Part shown: in pieces, positions 8,596 through 16,626 of the stretch
How positions within the stretch are numbered: position 1 is the stretch's first letter
Layout: each line of letters opens with the position of its first letter
Assembly (NCBI GenBank): GCA_024398125.1
Contig: JAKSJO010000015.1
Location: 1 to 64,000, forward strand
DNA: 64,000 nt
From: Bacteroidales bacterium
GTDB taxonomy: Bacteria > Bacteroidota > Bacteroidia > Bacteroidales > UBA932
Reading direction: 5' to 3'
Made by a program: the position numbers and the translations under genes
The notes under the pieces: generated by a model
What the model saw: only the letters and a program-made list of their open reading frames with translations
Databases searched by the model: none
Told to the model about the DNA's origin: nothing

Positions 8596-8607
8596 GTCTA
8601 TGGAGCA

Positions 8608-8615
8608 TAACTTTG
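8608..8615 (+). promoter_or_regulatory. P-ATPase -7 promoter element
   Basis: TAACTTTG, 28 bases before the ATG. Confidence 0.6.
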
Positions 8616-8643
8616 CGGTGTTGAAATCAAAAAGTACCAGCAT

Positions 8644-10554
8644 ATGTCTGAACATAATCACCAGCATGACCATGATTCCCATCATGAACACGGCGAGATT
8701 AAGGAAGGAATAATCAGAATCGTGGCGGCCTCGCTGCTGCTCGTTGTTGCCGGCGTGATGGATAAGTCGCTGTCTCTCAAGACATGGCAGTCGCTACTGA
8801 TATTCCTTGTCCCGTATCTCATTGTCGGTTGGGAGACTCTTCACGAAGCGGTTGAGGACCTTATGGAAGGCGAGGCGATGGACGAGGACTTCCTCATGAG
8901 CATCGCTACCATCGGAGCCCTGGCCATAGGATTTCTCCCCGGCGCGGAACCTCAGTTCGCCGAGGCTGTGTTCGTAATGCTCTTCTTCCAGATCGGTGAA
9001 CTTTTCGAAGGACTGGCCGAAGGCAGGAGCCGCAGGTCGATAGCGCATCTCATGGACATGCGTCCGGACAGTGCAAATGTCGAAAGAGACGGCAAGGTTG
9101 AGGTTGTCTGCCCGGAAGAGGTCGGGATAGGGGAGACCATCGTGGTGCGTCCCGGCGAGAAGGTCCCGATGGACGGGATCGTGCTGGAAGGTCAGTCTAC
9201 ATTGGACACAAAGGCATTGACCGGCGAGAGCCTTCCCCGCAGCACTGGCGAAGGAGATGAGATCGTCTCCGGCTGCGTGAATCTTTCCGGCGTGCTCAGG
9301 GTAAAGGTTACGAAGGCATTCGGAGAGTCGACTGCCTCGAAGATTCTTGAATTGGTTGAGAATGCCGCCGCCAGCAAGTCATCCAGCGAGTCCTTCATCA
9401 CCCGTTTCGCAAAGGTTTATACTCCTGTGGTTGTCGTGCTTGCCTTGCTGCTTGCTGTGGTTCCCGTACTTTTGGGTGGTCAGTTCTCCACCTGGCTTTA
9501 CAGAGCTCTCATGTTTCTCGTGGTCTCTTGTCCATGCGCTCTTGTGATCAGCGTGCCGCTGAGCTTCTTCGGTGGAATCGGTGGAGCTTCACGCCATGGC
9601 GTGCTTGTAAAGGGAGCCAACCGGCTTGAGTATCTTGCTCGCTTGGAAACTGTCGTGTTCGACAAGACCGGCACTCTTACCGAGGGAGTATTTGAGGTGA
9701 CGGCAGTCCATCCCGAGACGGTATCCGCTGACGAACTGCTGCACATGGCTGCACATGTCGAGCGTTATTCCACGCATCCTGTTGCGGTCTCCCTCAAGGA
9801 AGCATATCCTGATGAGGATGATACTTGCAGCGTCGAGAATGTCGAGGAAATTGCAGGACATGGCATAAAGGCTCTTGTAAACGGCCGTGTCGTCTGCGTG
9901 GGCAATTCAAGGATGATGGAAAGCCTGGGCGTTGACTGGCATGACTGTGGCGAGACCGGAACGATCGCCCATGTTGCGATTGACGGCAGGTATGAAGGAC
10001 ATATCGTGATATCTGATCGGATAAAGGAAGACTCGGCAAAGGCCGTGGCTGCGCTGAAGGCTGAGGGTGTCGGAAACATGGTGATGCTGACGGGAGATGC
10101 CGAAGCGGTGGGAAAGGCTGTCGCTGAAGAGCTCGGGCTGGATGAATACCATGCGGGATTGCTGCCTGTTGACAAGGTCGCACATGTGGAGAGACTTCTC
10201 CGGGAACAGAGCCTGGGCAAGGTGCTTGCCTTTGTCGGCGACGGCATAAATGATGCTCCGGTGCTGGCCAGGGCTGATATCGGTATCGCAATGGGTGGCC
10301 TCGGTTCGGATGCTGCCATAGAGGCTGCGGATGTCGTGATTATGGATGACAAGCCTTCCAAGATAGCTCAGGCGGTGCGTATTGCGCGAAAGACTGTTCG
10401 TATTGCGAATGAAAATACCTATTTTGCGATAGGAATAAAGTTGCTGGTACTGATGCTGGCGGCTCTGGGACTGGCGACGATGTGGATGGCTGTATTCGCG
10501 GATGTCGGTGTGACGATACTTGCTGTGCTCAATGCAATGAGAACACTTAGATAG
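8644..10554 (+). CDS. Heavy-metal P1B-type ATPase (Zn/Cd/Co class)
   Basis: 636 residues. The N terminus is a His-rich stretch (MSEHNHQHDHDSHHEHGE) in place of the usual HMA domain. Then come paired TM helices, the actuator motif TGES near residue 194, the transmembrane metal-binding motif SCPCAL near 294, phosphorylation motif DKTGTLTEG with Asp340, the class-defining HP locus (STHPVAV), MLTGD, and the hinge GDGINDAP near 532. Two further TM segments close the protein. CPC plus the HP locus and His-rich tail point to zinc, cadmium or related divalent ions rather than copper. It exports the ion across the inner membrane using ATP. A strong terminator follows. Confidence 0.92.
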   Translation: MSEHNHQHDHDSHHEHGEIKEGIIRIVAASLLLVVAGVMDKSLSLKTWQSLLIFLVPYLIVGWETLHEAVEDLMEGEAMDEDFLMSIATIGALAIGFLPGAEPQFAEAVFVMLFFQIGELFEGLAEGRSRRSIAHLMDMRPDSANVERDGKVEVVCPEEVGIGETIVVRPGEKVPMDGIVLEGQSTLDTKALTGESLPRSTGEGDEIVSGCVNLSGVLRVKVTKAFGESTASKILELVENAAASKSSSESFITRFAKVYTPVVVVLALLLAVVPVLLGGQFSTWLYRALMFLVVSCPCALVISVPLSFFGGIGGASRHGVLVKGANRLEYLARLETVVFDKTGTLTEGVFEVTAVHPETVSADELLHMAAHVERYSTHPVAVSLKEAYPDEDDTCSVENVEEIAGHGIKALVNGRVVCVGNSRMMESLGVDWHDCGETGTIAHVAIDGRYEGHIVISDRIKEDSAKAVAALKAEGVGNMVMLTGDAEAVGKAVAEELGLDEYHAGLLPVDKVAHVERLLREQSLGKVLAFVGDGINDAPVLARADIGIAMGGLGSDAAIEAADVVIMDDKPSKIAQAVRIARKTVRIANENTYFAIGIKLLVLMLAALGLATMWMAVFADVGVTILAVLNAMRTLR

Positions 10555-10559
10555 ACAAG

Positions 10560-10591
10560 GCTCCTGGGAAATGTCCCAGGAGCTTTTTTTT
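10560..10591 (+). terminator. Terminator after the P-ATPase
   Basis: Perfect 10-bp stem GCTCCTGGGA/TCCCAGGAGC with loop AATG and eight T. Confidence 0.92.
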
Positions 10592-10688
10592 ATTCATCTA
10601 ATTAATGATTTTATGATTAATTTTACTGGCAGCTTGTCCCTCGGGACAGGGATTGGATTCCGCCGTTTCATGGCGCGGAACAAAAAAA

Positions 10689-11102
10689 ATGTTTTCTATG
10701 GTTGACCGAAGGATCCATGACGGATTGACCGCGTGGATAGAGGAGAGAGGATATAGGGAGAGCGGGGTCCTGCCATCGGATCTTGCAAGAAGGCTTGATG
10801 TCGAGCCTGAGCAGCTGAGCGCTTTTTTTTCGCTTTATGTAGGCTGCAGTTTCAAGGAGTGGCGAAAACGTATGAGGATAAAGGATGCCCAGAGCATGCT
10901 GCTTGAGAATCCTTCGTGGCCGATAAGCCGCGTCGGTCATGCTGTCGGAATCGAAGATTACAGTGATTTCCGCCGCCAGTTCAAGGACGTTGCGGGCTGT
11001 TCGCCGTCGGAGTGGCGCAGTATCAACAGGGGAGTGGTGAGATGGCTCCGCTTATTCTTTGGAAAGATAAAGGTCGTTCCTCGTGATCGTATACGACTTT
11101 GA
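10689..11102 (+). CDS. Small stand-alone AraC-type DNA-binding protein
   Basis: 137 residues. Residues from about 30 to 115 form a complete double helix-turn-helix of the AraC family: LPSDLARRLDVEPEQLSAFF, CSFKEWRKRMRIKDAQSMLL, then ISRVGHAVGIEDYSDFRRQF and GCSPSEWR. There is no sensor domain; about 35 N-terminal residues and a basic C-terminal tail flank it. I chose the ATG at 10689 (after an A-run) over a TTG further upstream. It follows the P-ATPase terminator, and its last 51 bases overlap the convergent lipoprotein gene. The 100-base leader contains two short palindromes (TGTCCC-TC-GGGACA at 10635-10648, TTCCGC...GCGGAA at about 10656-10678). Target genes unknown. Confidence 0.75.
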   Translation: MFSMVDRRIHDGLTAWIEERGYRESGVLPSDLARRLDVEPEQLSAFFSLYVGCSFKEWRKRMRIKDAQSMLLENPSWPISRVGHAVGIEDYSDFRRQFKDVAGCSPSEWRSINRGVVRWLRLFFGKIKVVPRDRIRL

Positions 11103-11516
11103 GACCTCGTTGAAGCAAGGACTGGACTGCTCAAGATAGAGGTCCAGATTCCCAGGCCTGTAATGTTCCTGACGTATAGGGGAGTTGTCCAGAGTCTTGA
11201 CCGAGTATATCCTTGTTTCCATGCACTTGAGGTACGAGAAGCTGTAGCTTCCGTCCTGGCGCGAATAGGTTGTGTCGGTGTAGAATGGCTTGTAGAAGCG
11301 GGTGATGTCCGTTTTTTCGTATGCACACAGTACGACGGTGACGCCTTCGATGGTCTCTCCGTTCTGGCTGTCAAAGACGTTTCCGCCAATGAACAGCGCC
11401 TGTACGTCCGGAACGCCGTCGCTCCAGTCGGGATTTATTATATTCCTTTCACAGGATATTAGAGCCACTGCTGACAGCAGGAGGACCAAGGCAGTTTTCA
11501 AGTACTTGATTTTCAT
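11052..11516 (-). CDS. Small lipoprotein, beta-sandwich (carboxypeptidase regulatory-like)
   Basis: 154 residues. Signal peptide with lipobox ALISC at residues 17-21. The mature part has the pattern of a transthyretin-like or carboxypeptidase-regulatory domain: IGGNVFDSQNGETIEGVTVVL, then QDGSYSFSYL, then a strand-rich end. Such modules mediate binding at the cell surface in Bacteroidetes; the ligand is unknown and no polysaccharide-utilisation genes are nearby. The start was placed at the ATG preceding KIKYLKTALVLLL rather than the in-frame upstream codon, because the signal peptide then starts normally. Its 3' end overlaps the AraC-type gene by 51 bases. Confidence 0.65.
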   Translation of the reverse strand: MKIKYLKTALVLLLSAVALISCERNIINPDWSDGVPDVQALFIGGNVFDSQNGETIEGVTVVLCAYEKTDITRFYKPFYTDTTYSRQDGSYSFSYLKCMETRIYSVKTLDNSPIRQEHYRPGNLDLYLEQSSPCFNEVSKSYTITRNDLYLSKE

Positions 11517-11599
11517 CCGGTAGTTTGGTTTACCAGCTGAGGTTTTAAGTGCACGTGGCAAAAATATGAATAAATCTTCAATTTTTCGTGTCTTTTTGT

Positions 11600-11607
11600 T
11601 AACTTTG
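11600..11607 (+). promoter_or_regulatory. -7 element of the coiled-coil/zapA operon
   Basis: TAACTTTG, 25 bases before the ATG at 11633. Confidence 0.6.
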
Positions 11608-11632
11608 CAATGATTAGGTCTTATTGGACGCC

Positions 11633-11905
11633 ATGCTTGAGAAGATAAAGGAAAATTTCGAGAGGCTCATCGCCAGATATGAAGCGGCCATGCAGGAAAG
11701 CAAGTCCCTGCGTGCCAGCCTGGAGAAGAGCGAGGCTGAAAACGAGGCTTACAGGAAGCAGATAGCAGAATTGGAAAGACAGGTTGACAACCTGAAGCTT
11801 ACCCAGGCATTCATGACTCCGTGCGACGCCTCGCCTGAGGCTCGACAGAAGGTTGATAAGTTGATAAAAGAGATAGACAAGTGTATCTCATTGCTAGAAA
11901 AGTGA
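11633..11905 (+). CDS. Short coiled-coil protein encoded with zapA
   Basis: 90 residues, almost entirely predicted coiled coil (residues 1-55 with heptads such as LIARYEAAMQESKSLRASLE and IAELERQVDNLKL), then a Pro-containing break and a helical tail. There is no signal peptide. It is not long enough to identify by motif. It lies 4 bases upstream of zapA, and the size and shape resemble ZapB-like division proteins, which act with ZapA on the Z-ring; this role is inferred only from context and coiled-coil character. Confidence 0.7.
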   Translation: MLEKIKENFERLIARYEAAMQESKSLRASLEKSEAENEAYRKQIAELERQVDNLKLTQAFMTPCDASPEARQKVDKLIKEIDKCISLLEK

Positions 11906-11909
11906 CGAT

Positions 11910-12200
11910 ATGGCTCAGAGGATAGTAGTGAGTATAGCTGGCAAGGAGTATCCATACATGGTGGACAGTCCTGAATTGGAACAGCGCATGAGGAAAGCTG
12001 CCGAATATGTCAACGGCAAGCTTGAGAAGATGACTGCCCAGTATCCGGACAAGAGTATGGAGGAACGCCTTTCGAACATCGCCTTCGTCGCTGCGGTAAC
12101 AATCCAGGCCGCTCAGGAAAAGATGGCGGCTCTCGGAGATGAGGTCGGAAAGCTTACAGAGCTTACAGGCAGATACCTGGACGAAATAGAAGAAAAGTAG
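11910..12200 (+). CDS. zapA: Cell division protein ZapA
   Basis: 96 residues, the normal size of short ZapA. N-terminal beta-strand domain (IVVSIAGKEYPYMVDSPELEQRMRKAAEYVNGKL) followed by a long helix with the conserved NIAFVAAVTIQAAQEKM stretch and a coiled-coil end. ZapA tetramers crosslink FtsZ protofilaments at midcell. In many bacteria zapA is followed by the 6S RNA gene, and a structured non-coding segment follows here too. Confidence 0.9.
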   Translation: MAQRIVVSIAGKEYPYMVDSPELEQRMRKAAEYVNGKLEKMTAQYPDKSMEERLSNIAFVAAVTIQAAQEKMAALGDEVGKLTELTGRYLDEIEEK

Positions 12201-12378
12201 CCGCCGGCCCCTTTTGCTGAAAACAACACTTATTTTCGGAAACGGGTCACTCGGCTGGGGATGGCAGACCAAGGTTACCTTCGGGGATTCCGCATTGCGG
12301 GACGATGGATTCCAGAACCTATTACGGAGCCCAAATCTTATCAGAATCTATTTTCTGACAAACGGTCGACGGCTTTTT
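12201..12378 (+). ncRNA. ssrS: Probable 6S-like RNA
   Basis: The 178 bases after zapA carry no reading frame of coding character and end in seven T. The two ends can pair into a long interrupted rod (5' GCCG with 3' CGGC, CCG with CGG, TTTG with CAAA, AAAA with TTTT), and an inner hairpin CCGC-ATT-GCGG lies near the middle. Length (about 180), rod-like closing helix, a U-tract immediately after it, and position directly after zapA are all as in known 6S RNAs, which bind RNA polymerase holoenzyme in stationary phase. The family assignment is inference; I have not aligned it to a covariance model. Confidence 0.5.
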
Positions 12379-12395
12379 TTCTTTATACACTGCGG

Positions 12396-12417
12396 GGCGC
12401 TTCCTTGTGGAGGCGCC
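12396..12417 (+). other. Stable hairpin in the rny leader
   Basis: GGCGCTTCC-TTGT-GGAGGCGCC (one G-U pair), enclosed by a further GCGG/CCGC pairing, about 50 bases before rny. It could terminate weakly or be a 5' UTR structure. Confidence 0.5.
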
Positions 12418-12466
12418 TTTGTCGTGCCCCGCTGACTGAAATTTATTAACAACAATATACTTTTTT

Positions 12467-14008
12467 ATGAATATCGTATTCTTGCTTATCGGTATCCTCC
12501 TTGGAGCTGCAGTGGCTCTGGTGGTGTACACGACATTGCATAAGCGCAACCTGAACGGCCAGAAGGAGGAGATTATCCGCAACGCCGAGGTCGAAGGTGA
12601 AAATATCAAGAAGGAGAAGATCCTTCAGGCAAAGGAGAAGTTCAGCCAGCTCAAGAGCGAGCATGACCGTATGGTCAACGAAAAGAACAATCAGATCCGC
12701 GATACCGAGAACCGTCTCAAGCAGAAGGAGAACTCATGGAACCAGAAGAACGAGGATCTCAACAAGAAGCTCCGCGACGCTGAATCATCAAAGAACAACT
12801 ACATTGCCCAGAAGGAAAAGTTCGAGGCAAAGTCTCAGGAGTATGACAGGCTCATCTCCCAGGCCAACAAGCAGCTCGAGACCATCGCCGGAATGACGGC
12901 AGCAGAAGCCAAGAACATGCTTGTCGAGAACATGAAGGCTGAGGCACGCAGCGAAGCCCAGGCATATATCAACGACACTATGGACGAGGCTCGTCTCAAT
13001 GCTGCAAAGGAAGCAAAGCGCATCGTTATCAATACCATCCAGCGTACAGCGACCGAGACTGCCATTGAGAATGCCGTCACCACATTCCCTATCGAGAATG
13101 ACGAGATTAAGGGCCGCATCATCGGTCGTGAGGGTCGAAACATCCGTGCCCTCGAGGCTGCCACAGGCGTCGAGATCGTTGTCGACGATACACCTGATGC
13201 AATCCTTCTTTCTGCTTTCGATCCTGTCCGCAGAGAGGTCGCAAGACTTGCTCTCCACCAGCTTGTAATCGATGGACGTATCCATCCTGCAAGAATCGAG
13301 GAAGTCGTTGCCAAGGTCCAGAAGCAGCTTGACGATGAGATTCTCGAGACTGGAAAGCGCACCTGCATCGATCTCGGTATCCATGGCATGAACATCGAGC
13401 TCGTCCGTCTCATCGGTAGGATGAAGTACCGTTCTTCATATGGTCAGAACCTTCTCCAGCACTCCCGTGAGGTTGCGAATATCAGCGCCATCCTCGCATC
13501 GGAACTTGGTCTCAATCCGAAGATTGCAAAGCGTGCAGGACTCCTTCATGATATCGGTAAGGTTTCGGAGATGGATCCGGAACTGCCTCATGCACTCCTT
13601 GGTATGAAGCTCGCCGAGCAGTATAAGGAGAAGCCAGAGATCTGCAATGCCGTCGGAGCCCACCACGAGGAGACTGAGATGACCAGCATCTACTCTCCGC
13701 TCGTTCTCGTCGGCGACGCAATCTCAGGTGCACGTCCAGGCGCACGCCGTGAGGTTATTGAGTCATATATCAAGCGTCTCAAGGGTATGGAAGACCTTGC
13801 CGCATCTTATCATGGAGTGACCAAGTCTTACGCTATCCAGGCTGGACGCGAACTCAGAGTCATCGTGGGTGCGGAAGACGTTTCGGACGATGCCGCATCA
13901 AGACTTTCAGCAGACATCGCCCAGAAGATTCAGGATGAGATGACCTATCCAGGTCAGGTAAAGATCACCGTTATCCGCGAGACCCGTTCAGTGGCATACG
14001 CGAAATAA
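12467..14008 (+). CDS. rny: Ribonuclease Y
   Basis: 513 residues, standard length. N-terminal TM anchor ([20 protein letters not shown]), a long coiled coil to about residue 190, KH RNA-binding domain with [13 protein letters not shown] near 217, and an HD domain with the metal-binding LLHDIGK near 360 and AHHEE near 405. It is a membrane-attached endoribonuclease that starts mRNA decay. Its last 38 bases overlap the 3' end of the convergent purine nucleoside phosphorylase gene, so the two mRNAs are complementary at their ends. Confidence 0.96.
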   Translation: MNIVFLLIGILLGAAVALVVYTTLHKRNLNGQKEEIIRNAEVEGENIKKEKILQAKEKFSQLKSEHDRMVNEKNNQIRDTENRLKQKENSWNQKNEDLNKKLRDAESSKNNYIAQKEKFEAKSQEYDRLISQANKQLETIAGMTAAEAKNMLVENMKAEARSEAQAYINDTMDEARLNAAKEAKRIVINTIQRTATETAIENAVTTFPIENDEIKGRIIGREGRNIRALEAATGVEIVVDDTPDAILLSAFDPVRREVARLALHQLVIDGRIHPARIEEVVAKVQKQLDDEILETGKRTCIDLGIHGMNIELVRLIGRMKYRSSYGQNLLQHSREVANISAILASELGLNPKIAKRAGLLHDIGKVSEMDPELPHALLGMKLAEQYKEKPEICNAVGAHHEETEMTSIYSPLVLVGDAISGARPGARREVIESYIKRLKGMEDLAASYHGVTKSYAIQAGRELRVIVGAEDVSDDAASRLSADIAQKIQDEMTYPGQVKITVIRETRSVAYAK

Positions 14009-14825
14009 GCTTTCCAAAAAGCTCGGACATACGGTCAGCTGCCAGATCGGCCTGCTTGACAACATCGTCACCGTCGTTAAGTACCTTAGCGACGGTGTCT
14101 GTATTTGATATGTTGGTGATAACAGACATGCCGAATACCCTGAGCCCGCAGTGGCGTGCTACGATCACCTCCGGAACAGTTGACATGCCTACTGCGTCGG
14201 CGCCGGCCAGGCGGAAGAATCGTACCTCTGCCGGTGTCTCGTATGTTGGACCTGTGGTTCCATAGTATGTGCCTTTCTGGAGCATGATGCCCATTTCGCC
14301 CGCAATCTCTTCGGCCATGGCGATCATCTCGCGGTCGTATGCGGCTGTCATGTCAGGAAATCGAGGTCCGAACTCTTCCATGTTGGGACCGATGAGCGGA
14401 TTCGGAAGGGTGTTGATGTGGTCGTTTATGATCATGAGGTCGCCTACGTGAAACTTCTGATTCAAACCTCCGGCAGCATTGGATACGAAGAGACGCTCTA
14501 TTCCTATCTTGCTCATGACTCTGATAGGGAGAGTGACCATGTCCATAGGATAGCCTTCATAATAGTGGAATCGGCCCTGCATTGCAATCACCTGCTTACC
14601 TCCGAGGATTCCGCTGATGAGGTTTCCCTTGTGTCCGACAGCTGTGGATACCGGGAATCCTGGAATCTCCTTGTAAGGAATGACTATAGGGTCTTCTATC
14701 TTGTCTGCAAGTTTGCCAAGTCCGCTGCCCAGTACTATGCCAACCTGTGGCTTCCTGCCTTGGAGAAGATTCTCTACATAGGTGGCGGCGTTGTTGATTC
14801 TTTCGATTCTTGAGTCCATGGTCAT
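13971..14825 (-). CDS. punA: Purine nucleoside phosphorylase
   Basis: 284 residues from the ATG at 14825 (an ATG two codons further in is also possible). Trimeric PNP family motifs: [53 protein letters not shown], and [16 protein letters not shown] with VITNIS. It cleaves inosine and guanosine with phosphate to base and ribose-1-phosphate for purine salvage. The reading frame continues upstream through the DUF3276 terminator but with low-complexity sequence, so the start was set after that terminator. The end overlaps rny by 38 bases. Confidence 0.93.
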   Translation of the reverse strand: MTMDSRIERINNAATYVENLLQGRKPQVGIVLGSGLGKLADKIEDPIVIPYKEIPGFPVSTAVGHKGNLISGILGGKQVIAMQGRFHYYEGYPMDMVTLPIRVMSKIGIERLFVSNAAGGLNQKFHVGDLMIINDHINTLPNPLIGPNMEEFGPRFPDMTAAYDREMIAMAEEIAGEMGIMLQKGTYYGTTGPTYETPAEVRFFRLAGADAVGMSTVPEVIVARHCGLRVFGMSVITNISNTDTVAKVLNDGDDVVKQADLAADRMSELFGKLISRMPLNGSRG

Positions 14826-14841
14826 GTGTTTTTTTTGTAAA

Positions 14842-14866
14842 GAAAACGGCCGGAAGAACCGGCCGC
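14842..14866 (-). terminator. Terminator after the DUF3276 gene
   Basis: On the minus strand CGGCCGG-TTCTT-CCGGCCG followed by TTTTCTTT, 33 bases after the stop. Confidence 0.8.
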
Positions 14867-14898
14867 TATGCTTTTGAGCGTCGGAATCGACGGCTCGT

Positions 14899-15243
14899 CT
14901 ATCTGTTGTCTGATTCTTCGTGAACATCCTCGAAAGACTGTCCGTCGAAGAAGGTGTCCCTGATGTAGGTGATGACATCCGAGAGACCGGCTGTGAACTT
15001 CTCGAAGTCCTCTTTATAAAGGAAAATCTTGTGTTTGTCGTAAGTGAAGCTTCCGTCACGTTCGGTGCGGCGCTTGCTCTCCGTGATTGTAAGGTAGAAG
15101 TCGCTGTTGTCCCTTGTGGACTTCACATCGAAGAAATATGTCCTCTTTCCAGCCCTGACCGGCTTTGAGTAAACCTCGTCTCCACGATCCTGTGCGTCAG
15201 CACGTCCAAAATCCTCTCTGTACATATTCTTGAATTGATTCAT
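14899..15243 (-). CDS. DUF3276 PUR-alpha-like protein
   Basis: 114 residues. The core resembles a PUR repeat: [31 protein letters not shown] and [17 protein letters not shown]. The family is widespread in Bacteroidetes and is related to eukaryotic PUR-alpha, which binds purine-rich single-stranded DNA and RNA; the bacterial role is not established. The gene is divergent from nusB, with back-to-back -7 boxes (15251-15258 minus, 15282-15289 plus), and has its own terminator. Confidence 0.85.
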   Translation of the reverse strand: MNQFKNMYREDFGRADAQDRGDEVYSKPVRAGKRTYFFDVKSTRDNSDFYLTITESKRRTERDGSFTYDKHKIFLYKEDFEKFTAGLSDVITYIRDTFFDGQSFEDVHEESDNR

Positions 15244-15250
15244 TATATCA

Positions 15251-15258
15251 CAAAAATA
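15251..15258 (-). promoter_or_regulatory. -7 element of the DUF3276 gene
   Basis: TATTTTTG on the minus strand, 8 bases before the ATG, so the transcript would be nearly leaderless. Confidence 0.5.
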
Positions 15259-15281
15259 AGTTTTTTATCGGATTCTAATGT

Positions 15282-15289
15282 TATCTTTG
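15282..15289 (+). promoter_or_regulatory. -7 element of the nusB operon
   Basis: TATCTTTG, 21 bases before the nusB ATG. Confidence 0.6.
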
Positions 15290-15309
15290 TAAAAATTTCG
15301 TTGAAAATC

Positions 15310-16269
15310 ATGTTGAACAGGAGAATACTGAGAATAAAGGCATTCAAGGTGCTTTACAGCTATGCCGAGAATCCTCAGATGAGTCTCAAGGACGCCGAGG
15401 CACAGCTCGAGATGTCCTGCAATTCCGTAAGAGACCTTTATCTTTTCATGCTCTCGATCATTCCTGCCGTAACCGGTGTCGCAAAGGCCAGGATCGAGGC
15501 TGCCCGTAACAAGTTCAATCCAACCAGAGAGGAACTCAATCCGAACATGAGGTTCGTTGAGAATTCCATTTCACGCATACTTCTTGGTGATATAGACTTC
15601 CAGAAGATTGTCGGCAAGACCAAACTCAGCTGGGATCAGTATGACGTGCTTCTCCGTAAGCTGTACGAAGACATGTGCACCAAGCAGTGGTTCATCGACT
15701 TTATGGCAAAGGACAGCGTCACTCCTGCTGATGAGGCTGCGATGTTTACCAAGATGTATGAAGAGGAGTTTGTGGACAACGAGGATCTCGAGGCTATCCT
15801 CGAGGAGATTTCCATCTGGTGGAATGACGATCTTGCCTATGCGCTTACATGGTGCTGCAAGACCGTGTCCGGACTCGCTGCCGGCGAGCGTTGGGCTCTG
15901 CCTGCGCTCTACCTGAGCGATATCCAGAAAAAGCCTGCTTCGGAGAGCGACAAGGCGTTCGTCTACAACCTGCTTCGCGCTGCATACACCGGTCTCGGCC
16001 GTTACAGCGAGATGATTTCGGGCACTGTTCCACAGTGGGACCGCGAGCGTCTCTTCACAATCGACACCATGCTTATCGTGTGTGGACTTGCGGAGGCGCA
16101 GACCTTCCCTGAGATTCCTATCAAGGTCACCATCAACGAGTACGTCGAGATCTCGAAGTTCTACAGCACTCCGAAGAGCCGTTCATTCGTTAACGGTATT
16201 CTGGACCGTCTTATCCAGCAGATGGTCAATGAAGGAAAGATCGTCAAGTCCGGAAAGGGACTTCTTTAA
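15310..16269 (+). CDS. nusB: Transcription antitermination factor NusB (long Bacteroidetes form)
   Basis: 319 residues from the ATG at 15310; in-frame codons upstream are skipped because the promoter lies among them. It starts like NusB (LNRRILRIKAFKVLYSYAEN) and the C-terminal 150 residues contain the NusB core (RERLFTIDTMLIVCGLAEA, VTINEYVEISKFYSTPKSRSFVNGILD). About 150 residues are inserted compared with the 140-residue E. coli protein, which is the usual Bacteroidetes form. NusB with S10 (NusE) binds boxA and supports rRNA antitermination. First gene of the nusB-yajC-ybbR-coaE-rimO run. Confidence 0.9.
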   Translation: MLNRRILRIKAFKVLYSYAENPQMSLKDAEAQLEMSCNSVRDLYLFMLSIIPAVTGVAKARIEAARNKFNPTREELNPNMRFVENSISRILLGDIDFQKIVGKTKLSWDQYDVLLRKLYEDMCTKQWFIDFMAKDSVTPADEAAMFTKMYEEEFVDNEDLEAILEEISIWWNDDLAYALTWCCKTVSGLAAGERWALPALYLSDIQKKPASESDKAFVYNLLRAAYTGLGRYSEMISGTVPQWDRERLFTIDTMLIVCGLAEAQTFPEIPIKVTINEYVEISKFYSTPKSRSFVNGILDRLIQQMVNEGKIVKSGKGLL

Positions 16270-16293
16270 CAAGCATATCAAAAAGATTTTATA

Positions 16294-16608
16294 ATGAACA
16301 TTATCGCAACAGTACTTCAGGCTGCTCCTGCAGCCGCTGGTTCAGGATTGAGCATGTGGATCATGCTCGCCCTTATCTTCGTCATCATGTGGATGTTTAT
16401 GATCCGTCCGCAGAGAAAGCAGCAGAAGGAGCTCGAGCAGTTCCGTGCAGGTCTCAAGAAGGGTGACAAGATCGTTACCATCGGTGGTATCTACGGTGTC
16501 GTTGACTCGATCAGCGACAAGTATGTGTCAGTAAGGGTTGACGGAGATGTAAAGCTTCGTTTCGACAAGACAGCTATCCAGAAGGATCCTAATTCTGACG
16601 CACAGTAG
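16294..16608 (+). CDS. yajC: Preprotein translocase subunit YajC
   Basis: 104 residues: one N-terminal TM helix (GSGLSMWIMLALIFVIMWMFM), then the YajC signature IRPQRKQQKE and a small soluble domain (KGDKIVTIGGIYGVVDSI). It is an accessory partner of SecDF-SecYEG in protein export. It lies 24 bases after nusB in the same operon. Confidence 0.95.
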   Translation: MNIIATVLQAAPAAAGSGLSMWIMLALIFVIMWMFMIRPQRKQQKELEQFRAGLKKGDKIVTIGGIYGVVDSISDKYVSVRVDGDVKLRFDKTAIQKDPNSDAQ

Positions 16609-16626
16609 AAGTAATTCCTGAAAGAG

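Noticed and set aside
12788-13413. Antisense frames of nearly 200 residues opposite rny
   Set aside because: rny is complete with KH and HD motifs; the antisense frames have no motifs or promoter.
14826-15059. N-terminal extension of purine nucleoside phosphorylase
   Set aside because: It crosses the DUF3276 coding end and its terminator, and has Ser/Thr/Arg-rich noise.
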